Shown here piece by piece: positions 43,406-51,342 of a DNA stretch of 64,000 nucleotides. The stretch comes from Paenibacillus cookii (GTDB taxonomy: Bacteria > Bacillota > Bacilli > Paenibacillales > Paenibacillaceae). Location of the stretch: positions 1 through 64,000 of the forward strand of contig NZ_BORW01000007.1 of assembly GCF_018333375.1 (NCBI RefSeq), in the 5' to 3' direction. Made by a program: the position numbers and the translations under genes. The number at the start of each line of letters is the position of its first letter. Position 1 is the stretch's first letter. Under the pieces are notes generated by a model. That model made no database searches. It was not told the DNA's origin and saw nothing but the letters and a program-made list of their open reading frames with translations.

Positions 43406-44905
43406 CTATTGGCGGTAGGCCGCAAGCCTTTCGTTCAATTCCCGGGTTTGGCCGTAGACGTCCCGGTATACCGAAAACAAACCGTCATACCGCTTCACCT
43501 GCTCGGGATTCGGGGAAAAGACTTCAGCCGGACGGATGAACTGTTTCGCGCACGCTTCAAGGGACGGAAACCATCCGCAGCCGTACGCGGCCAGCATCGC
43601 GGCGCCCATGGCAGGTCCCTGCTCGCTTTCCAGCTTCACGATGTCGGCATTAAAAATATCGGCCTGCATCTGCAGCCATGTTTCGTTTTGGGCCCCGCCG
43701 CCGATCGCGGTCACCTCGGCAATCTCTCTGCCGGACTCGCGGATGAGGTCGATCGACTCGCGCAGCGAAAACGTGATGCCTTCCAGGACGGCACGCGCAA
43801 AATGCTTCAGCGTATGGCCCGAATCCATCCCGATGAAGCTGCCGCGGATGTCCGCATCCGGATGGGGCGTGCGTTCCCCGGAAATATATGGCGTAAACAG
43901 CAGTCCGCCGCTTCCCGCCGGAACGTCTTCGATCCCCTCCAGCAGCTCGTCGAAGGAGGACTCTTTCGCAAACGTTTGTTTGAACCAGGAGAGGCTATGC
44001 CCCGCCGCCAAAGTAACGCCCATGACGTAAAAAGCGTCCTCTTCCCCGTGGTTGAAAAAATGCATTTTGCCTTGCGGATTCACGTCCTTGCGGCTTTCAT
44101 AGGAAAGAACCACGCCCGACGTGCCGATGCTGCACATCGTTTTGCCTTCGCCCAAAATGCCGGCGCCGATCGCTCCGCACGCATTGTCCGCCCCGCCCGC
44201 AAACACTTTGGTCGCCGGCAGCAGCCCCGCAGCTTCCGCCACGTCCGGCAGCAGCGTGCCCGTCAGCTCGGAGGATTCCGCCAGCTTCGGACAAAGCGAC
44301 AGGGGCAGATCAAACGCTTGTGCGATGTCCGCGCTCCATGTTTTGCCTGCCACGTCCAGCAGCAGCGTGCCGGCCGCGTCCGAATAATCCATCGCAAAGC
44401 CGCCCGTCAGGCGATATCTGACGTAATCCTTCGGCAGCAGGAAAAGCGACGCTCGGGACAGAATTTCCGGTTCATGTTCCTGCACCCACAATAATTTCGG
44501 AAGCGTAAAACCTTCCAAAGCCCGGTTGCGGGCGATGTCCAGCAGCCGGGTTCCAAGGGTCTGCTCGATCCGGCGGCATTGCGGCGTCGTCCGCGTGTCA
44601 TTCCACAAGATGGCCGGACGAAGCGGCTTGCCTTCCGCATCCACCAGCACCAGTCCGTGCATCTGTCCCGAAAAACTGATGCCCTCCACGTCGGACGGCG
44701 CAACCTGCGATTTCTCCATCAATTTGCGCAGGCTCGCGATGGTGCGCTCCGCCCAGTCCTCGGGATTTTGCTCGCTCCAGCCCGGATTCGGGCGATGCAG
44801 CGGATAACTTTCCGCATGTTCGCAAACGACCCGGCCTTCCTCCGACACAAGCACGGATTTGACCGCGCTGGTTCCGATATCGATACCGATTACATACTTC
44901 ATCAA
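43406..44905 (-). CDS. xylB: xylulokinase
   Basis: 499 residues, FGGY carbohydrate kinase family. The N-terminal phosphate-1 loop is IGIDIGTSAVKSVLV. The substrate segment ISFSGQMHGLVLVD has the xylulokinase MHG motif, and the C-terminal GGGAQNETWLQMQADIFN with the FGGY-type signature closes the ATP site. It phosphorylates D-xylulose to xylulose 5-phosphate for the pentose phosphate pathway. GGAGG lies 8 bp upstream of the first of two ATG codons. A terminator separates it from xylA, so its level may depend on read-through. Confidence 0.95.
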   Translation of the reverse strand: MMKYVIGIDIGTSAVKSVLVSEEGRVVCEHAESYPLHRPNPGWSEQNPEDWAERTIASLRKLMEKSQVAPSDVEGISFSGQMHGLVLVDAEGKPLRPAILWNDTRTTPQCRRIEQTLGTRLLDIARNRALEGFTLPKLLWVQEHEPEILSRASLFLLPKDYVRYRLTGGFAMDYSDAAGTLLLDVAGKTWSADIAQAFDLPLSLCPKLAESSELTGTLLPDVAEAAGLLPATKVFAGGADNACGAIGAGILGEGKTMCSIGTSGVVLSYESRKDVNPQGKMHFFNHGEEDAFYVMGVTLAAGHSLSWFKQTFAKESSFDELLEGIEDVPAGSGGLLFTPYISGERTPHPDADIRGSFIGMDSGHTLKHFARAVLEGITFSLRESIDLIRESGREIAEVTAIGGGAQNETWLQMQADIFNADIVKLESEQGPAMGAAMLAAYGCGWFPSLEACAKQFIRPAEVFSPNPEQVKRYDGLFSVYRDVYGQTRELNERLAAYRQ

Positions 44906-44941
44906 TAGCGCCTCCTTAAGGCTAAAGTCTTGTATGAAAAA

Positions 44942-44988
44942 TAAAAAAAGAGGCTGCCGAAGAATGCTTCTTCAGGCAACCTCCGCCG
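44942..44988 (-). terminator. strong terminator between xylA and xylB
   Basis: Minus-strand stem of about 15 bp with core GCCTGAAGAA / TTCTTCGGC, 3-nt loop, and a T7 tail. No separate xylB promoter fits in the 40 bp that remain, so it likely sets the xylA:xylB ratio. Confidence 0.88.
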
Positions 44989-45012
44989 CATGCATGATTG
45001 CTCGCGTACCGT

Positions 45013-46329
45013 TTATTCCGCCAAAATGTATTGATTCAGCAAGGACTTCAGCATTTCCTGGCGTCCGGACTCGTTTTTGCGTGGCTGCTCGTTGTTCAGC
45101 GCATATTCGGACAGGGATGCCAGCGTCGCTTTGCCGGAAACGATCTCGGCGCCGACGCCTTCTTTGAAGCTGCTGTAGCGTTTTTCGATGAAGTCGTCGA
45201 ACACGCGGTCTTCGATCAGTTTGGCTGCTACTTTCAGCCCTTTGGCATACGTATCCATGCCCGCGATGTGGGCCAGGAACAGATCTTCCGGCTCAAAGGA
45301 CGGACGGCGCACTTTCGCGTCGAAGTTGATGCCGCCTTTGCCGAGGCCGTCGTTCTTGAGCACTTCGTACAAGGTCAGCGTCGCGTCGTAGATGTTGACC
45401 GGGAATTCGTCGGTGTCCCAACCGAGCAGCATGTCGCCTTGGTTGGCGTCCAGCGAGCCGAGCATGCCGTTGATCCGCGCCACGCGCAGCTCATGCTCGA
45501 ACGTATGGCCGGCCAGCGTCGCGTGGTTCGCTTCCAGGTTCAGTTTGAAATGTTTGTCGAGACCGTATTTTTGCAGGAACGCAATCGTGGTCGCCGCATC
45601 GAAATCATATTGGTGTTTCGTAGGTTCTTTCGGTTTCGGTTCGATCAGGAACTGGGCGTCGAAGCCGATTTCCTTCGCGTAATCCACCGCCATGGAGAAC
45701 AGGCGGGCCATGTTGTCCATTTCCAGCTGCATGTCGGTGTTCAGCAGCGTTTCGTAACCTTCGCGGCCGCCCCAGAACACGTAGTTTTCGGCGCCGAGGC
45801 GTTTGCCGACCTCAAGGCCTTTTTTGATTTGGGCCGCAGCATACGCATATACGTCGGCATTGCAGGTCGAACCTGCGCCGTGCATGTAACGCGGATTCGT
45901 GAACATGTTCGCCGTGTTCCACAGCAGCTTTTTGCCGGACGATTTCATGCCTTGTTCGATCAAATCCACGATCGTGTCGATGTTGCTGAAAAACTCCTTC
46001 AAGCCGCTGCCTTCCGGCGCGATGTCGACGTCATGGAAGCAGAAGTACTGCAGGTTCATTTTATCCATGAATTCAAAGGCGGCTTCCACGCGGGCTTTCG
46101 CTTTGTCCATGCCGCTGAGGTGATCCCAGCCGCGGACGGCGGTTTCGCTGCCGAACGGGTCGGTTCCGCCCGCGGTCAACGTATGCCAATAAGCCATGGC
46201 GAAGCGCAGATGCTCTTCCATCGTTTTGCCGGCAACCTTTTCCTCCGGATTGTAATACTTGAACGCAAACGGGTTGGTCGAGCGGCTGCCCTCGTAATTG
46301 ATTTTTCCGACGTTTTCAAAATATGCCAT
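45013..46329 (-). CDS. xylA: xylose isomerase
   Basis: 438 residues, class II length. The catalytic His is in [13 protein letters not shown], and the metal site is in [27 protein letters not shown] and [12 protein letters not shown]. It interconverts D-xylose and D-xylulose with two divalent metal ions. GGAGG lies 12 bp upstream of the ATG. It is the first gene of the minus-strand xyl unit and diverges from xylR, with operator-like repeats between. In this locus it would consume xylose freed by the GH31 enzyme. Confidence 0.97.
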   Translation of the reverse strand: MAYFENVGKINYEGSRSTNPFAFKYYNPEEKVAGKTMEEHLRFAMAYWHTLTAGGTDPFGSETAVRGWDHLSGMDKAKARVEAAFEFMDKMNLQYFCFHDVDIAPEGSGLKEFFSNIDTIVDLIEQGMKSSGKKLLWNTANMFTNPRYMHGAGSTCNADVYAYAAAQIKKGLEVGKRLGAENYVFWGGREGYETLLNTDMQLEMDNMARLFSMAVDYAKEIGFDAQFLIEPKPKEPTKHQYDFDAATTIAFLQKYGLDKHFKLNLEANHATLAGHTFEHELRVARINGMLGSLDANQGDMLLGWDTDEFPVNIYDATLTLYEVLKNDGLGKGGINFDAKVRRPSFEPEDLFLAHIAGMDTYAKGLKVAAKLIEDRVFDDFIEKRYSSFKEGVGAEIVSGKATLASLSEYALNNEQPRKNESGRQEMLKSLLNQYILAE

Positions 46330-46382
46330 TGCGCATGTTCCTCCTTGGATACCGTATGATTTATTCTGCTATTTTTTATCGA

Positions 46383-46396
46383 CGAAAGCCTTTACA
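46383..46396. promoter_or_regulatory. possible cre site upstream of xylA
   Basis: On the minus strand TGTAAAGGCTTTCG matches the cre consensus except at two positions. It lies about 55 bp upstream of xylA, downstream of the operator candidate. Confidence 0.4.
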
Positions 46397-46409
46397 ACAC
46401 CATCCTAAC

Positions 46410-46446
46410 ACAAAGTTTCGACTTTGTATATTGGTTAAACTAAGTT
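46410..46446. promoter_or_regulatory. candidate XylR operator region
   Basis: Contains the inverted repeat ACAAAGT-TTCG-ACTTTGT (46410-46427) and, on the minus strand, TTAGTTTAAC (about 46434-46443), which resembles one half of the Bacillus xyl operator (TTAGTTT...AAACTAA). TATACA beside it may be the xylA -10. The rest of the 304-bp xylA-xylR gap holds an imperfect hairpin at about 46478-46521 and a TTGACA at 46519-46524 without a matching -10. Confidence 0.5.
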
Positions 46447-46633
46447 TTTTTATCCTATTGCAATTTGCCCAGGAAGACACTAGACTAGGGGGATACAGGC
46501 GTAAACGACTCCCCGTCTTGACAGGCGGAGATGCCGTTTTGCGGATGAAATGCAAGCCTGATTCTAGGTATGAATCGCATACATTGTTGTATTTCGAAAC
46601 ATCGAAAGGTTCCTTGAAGGATGTGTTTTTGAC

Positions 46634-47794
46634 ATGAACGTGACCGGCGACCAGGCGCTCGTCAAAAAAATAAACAAGTCGCTGATCCTGCATACGATCC
46701 GGAAGCATCCCGAGCTGTCGCGCGCGCGGATTTCGGAAATTACGGGACTGAACAAAGCGACCGTATCGAACTTGGTGGCCGAGCTGCAGCAGGAGCAGCT
46801 GGTGCTTGAAGCCGGGCCGGGCGAATCCAGCGGCGGACGCAAACCCCTCATTTTGCATTTTAACGCGATGGCCGGGTGCGTGATCGGCATGGAGCTGCGC
46901 GTGAAGCAGATGACCGCGGTCTTATGCGATTTGAACGGGAGCGTGCTGTCGGAGACGGAAGTCCCCCTTCGCCGGCACGATTTGGCCTATACGTTCGAAC
47001 AAATGAAAACGATGATTGCCGGGCTGATTGACGAGGCTCCTCCGACCCACTACGGCATGGTCGGCATCGGCGTCGGCGTTCCCGGCATGGTCGACGAGGA
47101 CGGCGTCGTCCTGTTTGCGCCCAACCTGGGATGGGAGATGGTCCATCTGCGCAGCATGCTTGAAGAGCATTTTGCCATTCCCGTCATCATCGACAACGAA
47201 GCCAACAGCGGAGCGCTCGGCGAGCTTCATTTCGGCCGGGGCCAGGATGTGCGGCATTTGCTGTATATCAGCGCCGGTTCGGGGATCGGTTCCGGAATCA
47301 TCATCAGCGGGGAGCTGTACAAAGGTTCAAGAGGATATGCCGGCGAAACCGGGCATATGAGCATCGAAGCGGAAGGCATGCCCTGCAGCTGCGGCAGCCG
47401 CGGATGCTGGGAGCTGTACGCTTCGGAGAAGGCGTACGACCTGGCGGCGAGCGAGCTCCCCGCCTATCAGACCCGGGAGCTTGTCCGCCATGCCGCCGAA
47501 GGCGATGAAGCTGCGCGCAGCCAGTTCCGCGTCATGGGCAACTATTTGGGCATCGGCCTGACGAACCTGATCAACGGCTTCAACCCGGAGCTGATCGTGC
47601 TCGGCGGGGCGTTGTCCGAAGCCCGGGAATGGCTGGAGGAGCCGATGCAGCAGGTCGTGGCCAAACGGACGCTGCCCTACCACAAGCAGCAGCTCGAAAT
47701 CGCTTTTTCCGCGCTGGGCAGCCGGGCGACGATGATCGGGGCGGGCTTTTCGGCGGCGATGCATTTTCTCGGCCATACGAGGGTGATGGTATAA
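46634..47794 (+). CDS. xylR: XylR xylose repressor (ROK family)
   Basis: 386 residues. The N-terminal winged helix has the helix-turn-helix RARISEITGLNKATVSNLVA (about 26-48). The ROK sugar-binding domain has VIDNEANSGALGE and the zinc motif CSCGSRGCWE. The pattern is that of Firmicute XylR, which leaves its operator when xylose binds. It is transcribed away from xylA and probably represses xylA-xylB; control of the nearby importer is possible but not shown. AAGGAT lies about 11 bp before the ATG. A strong terminator follows. Confidence 0.93.
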   Translation: MNVTGDQALVKKINKSLILHTIRKHPELSRARISEITGLNKATVSNLVAELQQEQLVLEAGPGESSGGRKPLILHFNAMAGCVIGMELRVKQMTAVLCDLNGSVLSETEVPLRRHDLAYTFEQMKTMIAGLIDEAPPTHYGMVGIGVGVPGMVDEDGVVLFAPNLGWEMVHLRSMLEEHFAIPVIIDNEANSGALGELHFGRGQDVRHLLYISAGSGIGSGIIISGELYKGSRGYAGETGHMSIEAEGMPCSCGSRGCWELYASEKAYDLAASELPAYQTRELVRHAAEGDEAARSQFRVMGNYLGIGLTNLINGFNPELIVLGGALSEAREWLEEPMQQVVAKRTLPYHKQQLEIAFSALGSRATMIGAGFSAAMHFLGHTRVMV

Positions 47795-47831
47795 AAAAAG
47801 CCGGCGGATTTAATATCCGTCGGCTTTTTGG
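47794..47831 (+). terminator. terminator of xylR
   Basis: AAAAAGCCGGCGGAT with ATCCGTCGGCTTTTT (47796-47829), 4-nt loop; symmetric A and T flanks make it work both ways. Confidence 0.92.
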
Positions 47832-48123
47832 CGTGGGTTCCCTTCCCCACAAACCTCCATATAACAAAAAAAAACGCCTTCGGCGTCGTCTTATGTTTTA
47901 TGGAGCGGGTGATGGGAATACTCAACATCCCGATCGAAATAGCGAGCCTTCGGCTCGCACCCAGAGGTAGATGTTGACGCGCGTCCTGATCGGGTCATTC
48001 CCAAGAAGCCTGCACGGACGGTCGCACCCACGCGCGTGGGTTCTCTTCCCCACAACCGTTCCAAATAAAAAAACACCTATTGGTGTTTTGGTTTTTTCTG
48101 AATTTGGAGCGGGTGATGGGAAT
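47831..48123. repeat. duplicated tail of the tRNA operon, about 90 bp, 204 bp apart
   Basis: TGGAGCGGGTGATGGGAAT, the last 19 bases of tRNA-Gly read on the plus strand, occurs inside the gene (48105-48123) and again at 47901-47919. GCGTGGGTTC-Y-CTTCCCCACAA also occurs at 47831-47852 and 48034-48055, about the same distance apart. Each copy carries its own small terminator-like hairpin (47874-47886 and 48071-48088). The stretch between has a 16-bp palindrome ACCCACGCGCGTGGGT (48026-48041) and nested arms CCCGATC/GATCGGG and GCGAGCC/GGCTCGC. Confidence 0.8.
48065..48090 (-). terminator. terminator of the tRNA pair
   Basis: AAACACC with GGTGTTT, loop of four, followed on the minus strand by a T-run; it starts 17 bp after tRNA-Gly. 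Confidence 0.8.
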
Positions 48124-48178
48124 CGAACCCACGCTACCAGCTTGGAAGGCTGGAGTTCTACCATTGAACTACACCCGC
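48105..48178 (-). tRNA. tRNA-Gly (UCC)
   Basis: Minus-strand acceptor GCGGGTG pairs with CACCCGC, D arm GTTCAATGGTAGAAC, anticodon loop CTTCCAA with anticodon TCC on a CCAGC/GCTGG stem, and T arm GTGGGTTCGATTCCCAT. Discriminator U is followed by an encoded CCA. All arms pair. Confidence 0.95.
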
Positions 48179-48189
48179 GAAAATGAATA

Positions 48190-48263
48190 TCGGGACGACA
48201 CGATTCGAACATGCGACCCCCTGGTCCCAAACCAGGTGCTCTACCAAGCTGAGCTACGTCCCG
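48190..48263 (-). tRNA. tRNA-Pro (UGG)
   Basis: Minus-strand acceptor CGGGACG pairs with CGTCCCG, D arm GCTCAGCTTGGTAGAGC, anticodon stem CCTGG/CCAGG with loop TTTGGGA and anticodon TGG, and T loop TTCGAAT. The 3' CCA is not encoded. It lies 11 bp upstream of tRNA-Gly in one transcript. Confidence 0.95.
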
Positions 48264-48362
48264 CGGTTACTCACGTCTTCAGATATTGAAGACAAGAAAT
48301 AATATACCATGAGTCCGCGGGATATGCAACTCTTTTTTTGTTCAAAACATGTTATGTATGTG

Positions 48363-50468
48363 CTAATGAAGCAAAAACGTCTTCTCGAAATCCGCCGGCG
48401 GCACCGGCTTGCTGAAGTAGTACCCCTGCCCTTCGTGGCAGCGCTGCTCTCTTAGGAAATGAAGCTGTTCCTCGTTCTCCACGCCTTCGGCCGTCACTTT
48501 CAGCTGCAAATGATGGGCCATGGAGGTAATGGTGGACACGATCGCCGCGTCGTTATGATCGCTCATCACCTCGTTGACAAAAGAACGGTCGATTTTCAGC
48601 CGGTCGATCGGCATGCTTTTTAAATAATGCAAGGAGCTGTAGCCCGTCCCGAAATCGTCGATGCTGATGAACACGCCGAGCTCCTTCAGCCTCCGCAGCT
48701 GTTCAAAAGCCGTCTCTTTATCAAAGGTCATGCTTTCCGTAATTTCCAGCTCGACGTATTTGGGTTCCAGGCCGATTTCCTGCAAAATCTGTCCGATCCG
48801 ATCCGCCAGATGCGGCTGAAGGAATTGGCGCATGGACAGGTTGATCGACACGCAAATCGGCTTGTAGCCCGCATCCTGCCACGTTTTGTTTTGTTTGCAG
48901 GCGGTCCGGAGAACCCACTCGCCAAGTTGAACGATCAGGCCGCTTTCTTCGGCCAGCGGAATGAATTCCTGCGGCGAAACGTTGCCGCGTTTCGGATGCC
49001 TCCACCGCAGCAAAGCCTCCATGCCGACGATCTCGCAGTTTTCCAAGGAGACGAGCGGCTGGTACTCGAGGTAAAACTCGCGGCGTTCCAGCGCCTTGCG
49101 CAAATCGTTTTCAAGCTTCAATCTTTCCTTCGCCTTCCGCTGCATGGACGGCACGAAATGCCGTACATCGATCCCGTAATCCTTCGCGTGGTGCACCGCC
49201 GTGTCCGCGTTCTGAATCAGCTGCTCCGCCGTATCCCCGTCCTCCGGATATAAGGCCAATCCCGCGCATAACGTAATATGATAATCGCCGTCATCGATCG
49301 TCAGCGGCTCCTCAAACAGCTGCATCAAACCTCGGATTCGCTTGATTGCGGATTCCACGTCGCCAAGCTCCGGCATGATCAACGCAAACTCGTCTCCGCC
49401 CATGCTGAATACCTCCTCCTTCGGAAGGGTATTCCGCTTCAAACGGTCGCCCACCTGCTGCAGCAGCCGGTCACCCGCCTGGTGCCCCAGCGAATCGTTG
49501 ATGTTTTTGAAACGGTTAATGTTAAACACGACGACTCCGGTCGTACCGTTGTCCCTGGCCTTCATCACCTTGTCCAGACGTTCGGTTAACCTCCGCTTGT
49601 TCGGGAGCCCCGTCAGATCGTCATGAAAAGCCAAATAATTCATTTTGGCTTCCATTCGCTGCTGTTCGCGGAAAGGGTCTTCGATCGTCAGCCGGTATAC
49701 GCCTTTTAGCATCAGGTAATAAGACACCGCGCCCCCCAAGCTTCCCAGCAAATAATTGATTTCGTACATGCTGCCTGCGGACAAAATCATCCCTTGGCCG
49801 ATCGCGGTGTAAATCAGCGCCCGGATGATGATCAGCAGCGAAGGGGCCCGCTCTTTTCTGCCTCGGTAAACGATTGAAGCGATGCCGCCCAGCGCCGTCA
49901 GCGCGGTAAAAAACACGGCGTACTTGACCGCCGGGCCCATTCCCCCGTCGACGAGCAGCGGCGGCAGCATGCGGCCCCACGCGATGAACGCCGCCGCCGC
50001 GGCGGCCGTAGCGACCATGGTGACGGTAAGCACGAAGCTTTTATGAGCGACGTTGACCATAAAATCTTTTAACGAATAAATGCAAAATATGCCTGCCGTG
50101 AGCAGCAGCCTGGAAATCAAAGACAACCAAAGGGCGTCGTTGTCGTTCATGGCGGAGCCGATCAGCGGCATGCCCATCAGGCTCAGCATTTGCAGCAGGT
50201 CCAGCACGGCCACGCATAAGAATAAAGCCGCCGTATACAGCCGGTACCGCGACAATTTATGGGAGAACAAAAGCCATCCCTGCGAAAAGATGGCAAAGCT
50301 TGCGGCTGTGCAGCAGCTGCCCAGCAAAATATATGCCGTTTGAAATACGCGGGGATCCAATCCCGGCAGCGGATACAACGATTCCGCAAGCAGGACGGCG
50401 GCAAACATCAATATTCCCCACAGGGCCGTTTTCACCGTTCTTATTTCCTCAACTCTTCTTGGACGCAT
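48363..50468 (-). CDS. membrane GGDEF-EAL cyclic di-GMP protein
   Basis: 701 residues from the chosen ATG (another start at 50582 is possible but adds a non-membrane tail). Eight hydrophobic segments fill the first 240 residues. The GGDEF domain has an intact site in FSMGGDEFALIM, and the EAL domain has GMEALLRW plus the metal/catalytic block DDFGTGYSSLHYL. Either synthesis or breakdown of cyclic di-GMP could dominate; the EAL residues look complete, so phosphodiesterase activity is likely. It is the second cyclic di-GMP gene in the window. A single-gene unit upstream of the tRNA pair on the same strand. Confidence 0.88.
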   Translation of the reverse strand: MRPRRVEEIRTVKTALWGILMFAAVLLAESLYPLPGLDPRVFQTAYILLGSCCTAASFAIFSQGWLLFSHKLSRYRLYTAALFLCVAVLDLLQMLSLMGMPLIGSAMNDNDALWLSLISRLLLTAGIFCIYSLKDFMVNVAHKSFVLTVTMVATAAAAAAFIAWGRMLPPLLVDGGMGPAVKYAVFFTALTALGGIASIVYRGRKERAPSLLIIIRALIYTAIGQGMILSAGSMYEINYLLGSLGGAVSYYLMLKGVYRLTIEDPFREQQRMEAKMNYLAFHDDLTGLPNKRRLTERLDKVMKARDNGTTGVVVFNINRFKNINDSLGHQAGDRLLQQVGDRLKRNTLPKEEVFSMGGDEFALIMPELGDVESAIKRIRGLMQLFEEPLTIDDGDYHITLCAGLALYPEDGDTAEQLIQNADTAVHHAKDYGIDVRHFVPSMQRKAKERLKLENDLRKALERREFYLEYQPLVSLENCEIVGMEALLRWRHPKRGNVSPQEFIPLAEESGLIVQLGEWVLRTACKQNKTWQDAGYKPICVSINLSMRQFLQPHLADRIGQILQEIGLEPKYVELEITESMTFDKETAFEQLRRLKELGVFISIDDFGTGYSSLHYLKSMPIDRLKIDRSFVNEVMSDHNDAAIVSTITSMAHHLQLKVTAEGVENEEQLHFLREQRCHEGQGYYFSKPVPPADFEKTFLLH

Positions 50469-50670
50469 AAAGCCATCTGACCCCCGGGTAATAAAGATAT
50501 GAAGATGGATTCGTGTTAAATAATTCCACGTATCTGACCTTATTCCTGCTGATACCAGATAATATTTTACGCGCTTTGGCAATCTTCGACAGAAAATGCG
50601 GTCTTCGGTCTGAATCTTTTTTGCGTTTTATCCGTAATATGAATTATAACGATGAAGGAGTGAATGCGAA

Positions 50671-50994
50671 ATGATCATTACGACTACGGAAAATATACAT
50701 AACCATGAAGTCATCGAAGTGCTTGGAACGACGTTTGGCGTGGTGGTGCGGGCGCGGGGAATCGGCGGCGATATTATGGCTTCCCTGAAAGGGCTAGTCG
50801 GCGGCGAAGTCAAGCAATATACGCAAATGATTGAAGACGCGCGCCGTCAGGCGATCGACCGGCTGGTGCAAAATGCCCATGCCATGGGCGGCAACGCCAT
50901 TATCATGATGCGTTTCGACAGCGGTGACATCGGCAACAACATGAGCGAAATCGTCGCCTACGGCACCGTCGTAAAAACTAGGCCGATCGGTTAG
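50671..50994 (+). CDS. YbjQ/UPF0145 family protein
   Basis: 107 residues with the family pattern: ITTTENIHNHEVIEVLGTTF, GVVVRARGIGGD, LVGGEVKQYTQMIEDARRQA, and AMGGNAIIMMRFDSGD near the end. The family forms pentamers and is described as a putative heavy-metal-binding domain; its role is unknown. GAAGGAG lies about 8 bp upstream. It is followed after 11 bp by a small membrane protein gene that is probably co-transcribed. Confidence 0.9.
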   Translation: MIITTTENIHNHEVIEVLGTTFGVVVRARGIGGDIMASLKGLVGGEVKQYTQMIEDARRQAIDRLVQNAHAMGGNAIIMMRFDSGDIGNNMSEIVAYGTVVKTRPIG

Positions 50995-51005
50995 CCGGGA
51001 TCCAC

Positions 51006-51257
51006 ATGGGTGCGATCGTGGCCGTCGTCATGATTTACGGATTGCAAATCGTCGTCTTTCTTGTCCTGCTTTGGCTCAGTTGGCGCTTCTTCGACCGCCG
51101 TTACCGCAGAAAAAACGAACAGTCCAGCCGGAGCGACCTTCTCAGCGGCAAATTTACGCCGACCTCCGAAATATTCGTGGACCCGCGGGACGGAATCAAA
51201 TATCAGGTGTATTACAATCACGAAACGGGCGAACGGGAATACGTTCCGATCAGATAG
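51006..51257 (+). CDS. small membrane protein of unknown function
   Basis: 83 residues. One membrane helix (about 3-27) is followed by a basic stretch (RRYRRKNEQ) and a polar cytoplasmic tail with FTPTSEIFVDPRDGIKYQVY and YNHETGEREYVPIR. No family was recognised. It starts 11 bp after the YbjQ-family gene, and the pair ends at a shared bidirectional terminator, so a joint function is plausible. The ribosome site (GCCGGGA) is weak, consistent with translational coupling. Confidence 0.75.
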   Translation: MGAIVAVVMIYGLQIVVFLVLLWLSWRFFDRRYRRKNEQSSRSDLLSGKFTPTSEIFVDPRDGIKYQVYYNHETGEREYVPIR

Positions 51258-51289
51258 CCCGCCCTAAGCGAAAACTCTCGTTCCTCAAT

Positions 51290-51330
51290 CAAAAAAGCTT
51301 GGCCGCAGCGGATGCGGTCAAGCTTTTTAT
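51290..51330. terminator. bidirectional terminator
   Basis: AAAAAGCTTG-(g)-CCGC with GCGG-(t)-CAAGCTTTTT (51292-51328), between the convergent small membrane protein and aldolase genes. Confidence 0.9.
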
Positions 51331-51342
51331 CGTATTCCGGCT

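Noticed and set aside
47831..48123. Functional attachment site of an integrated island
   Set aside because: Only 204 bp separate the two tRNA 3' ends and no integrase is present, so at most it is a scar.
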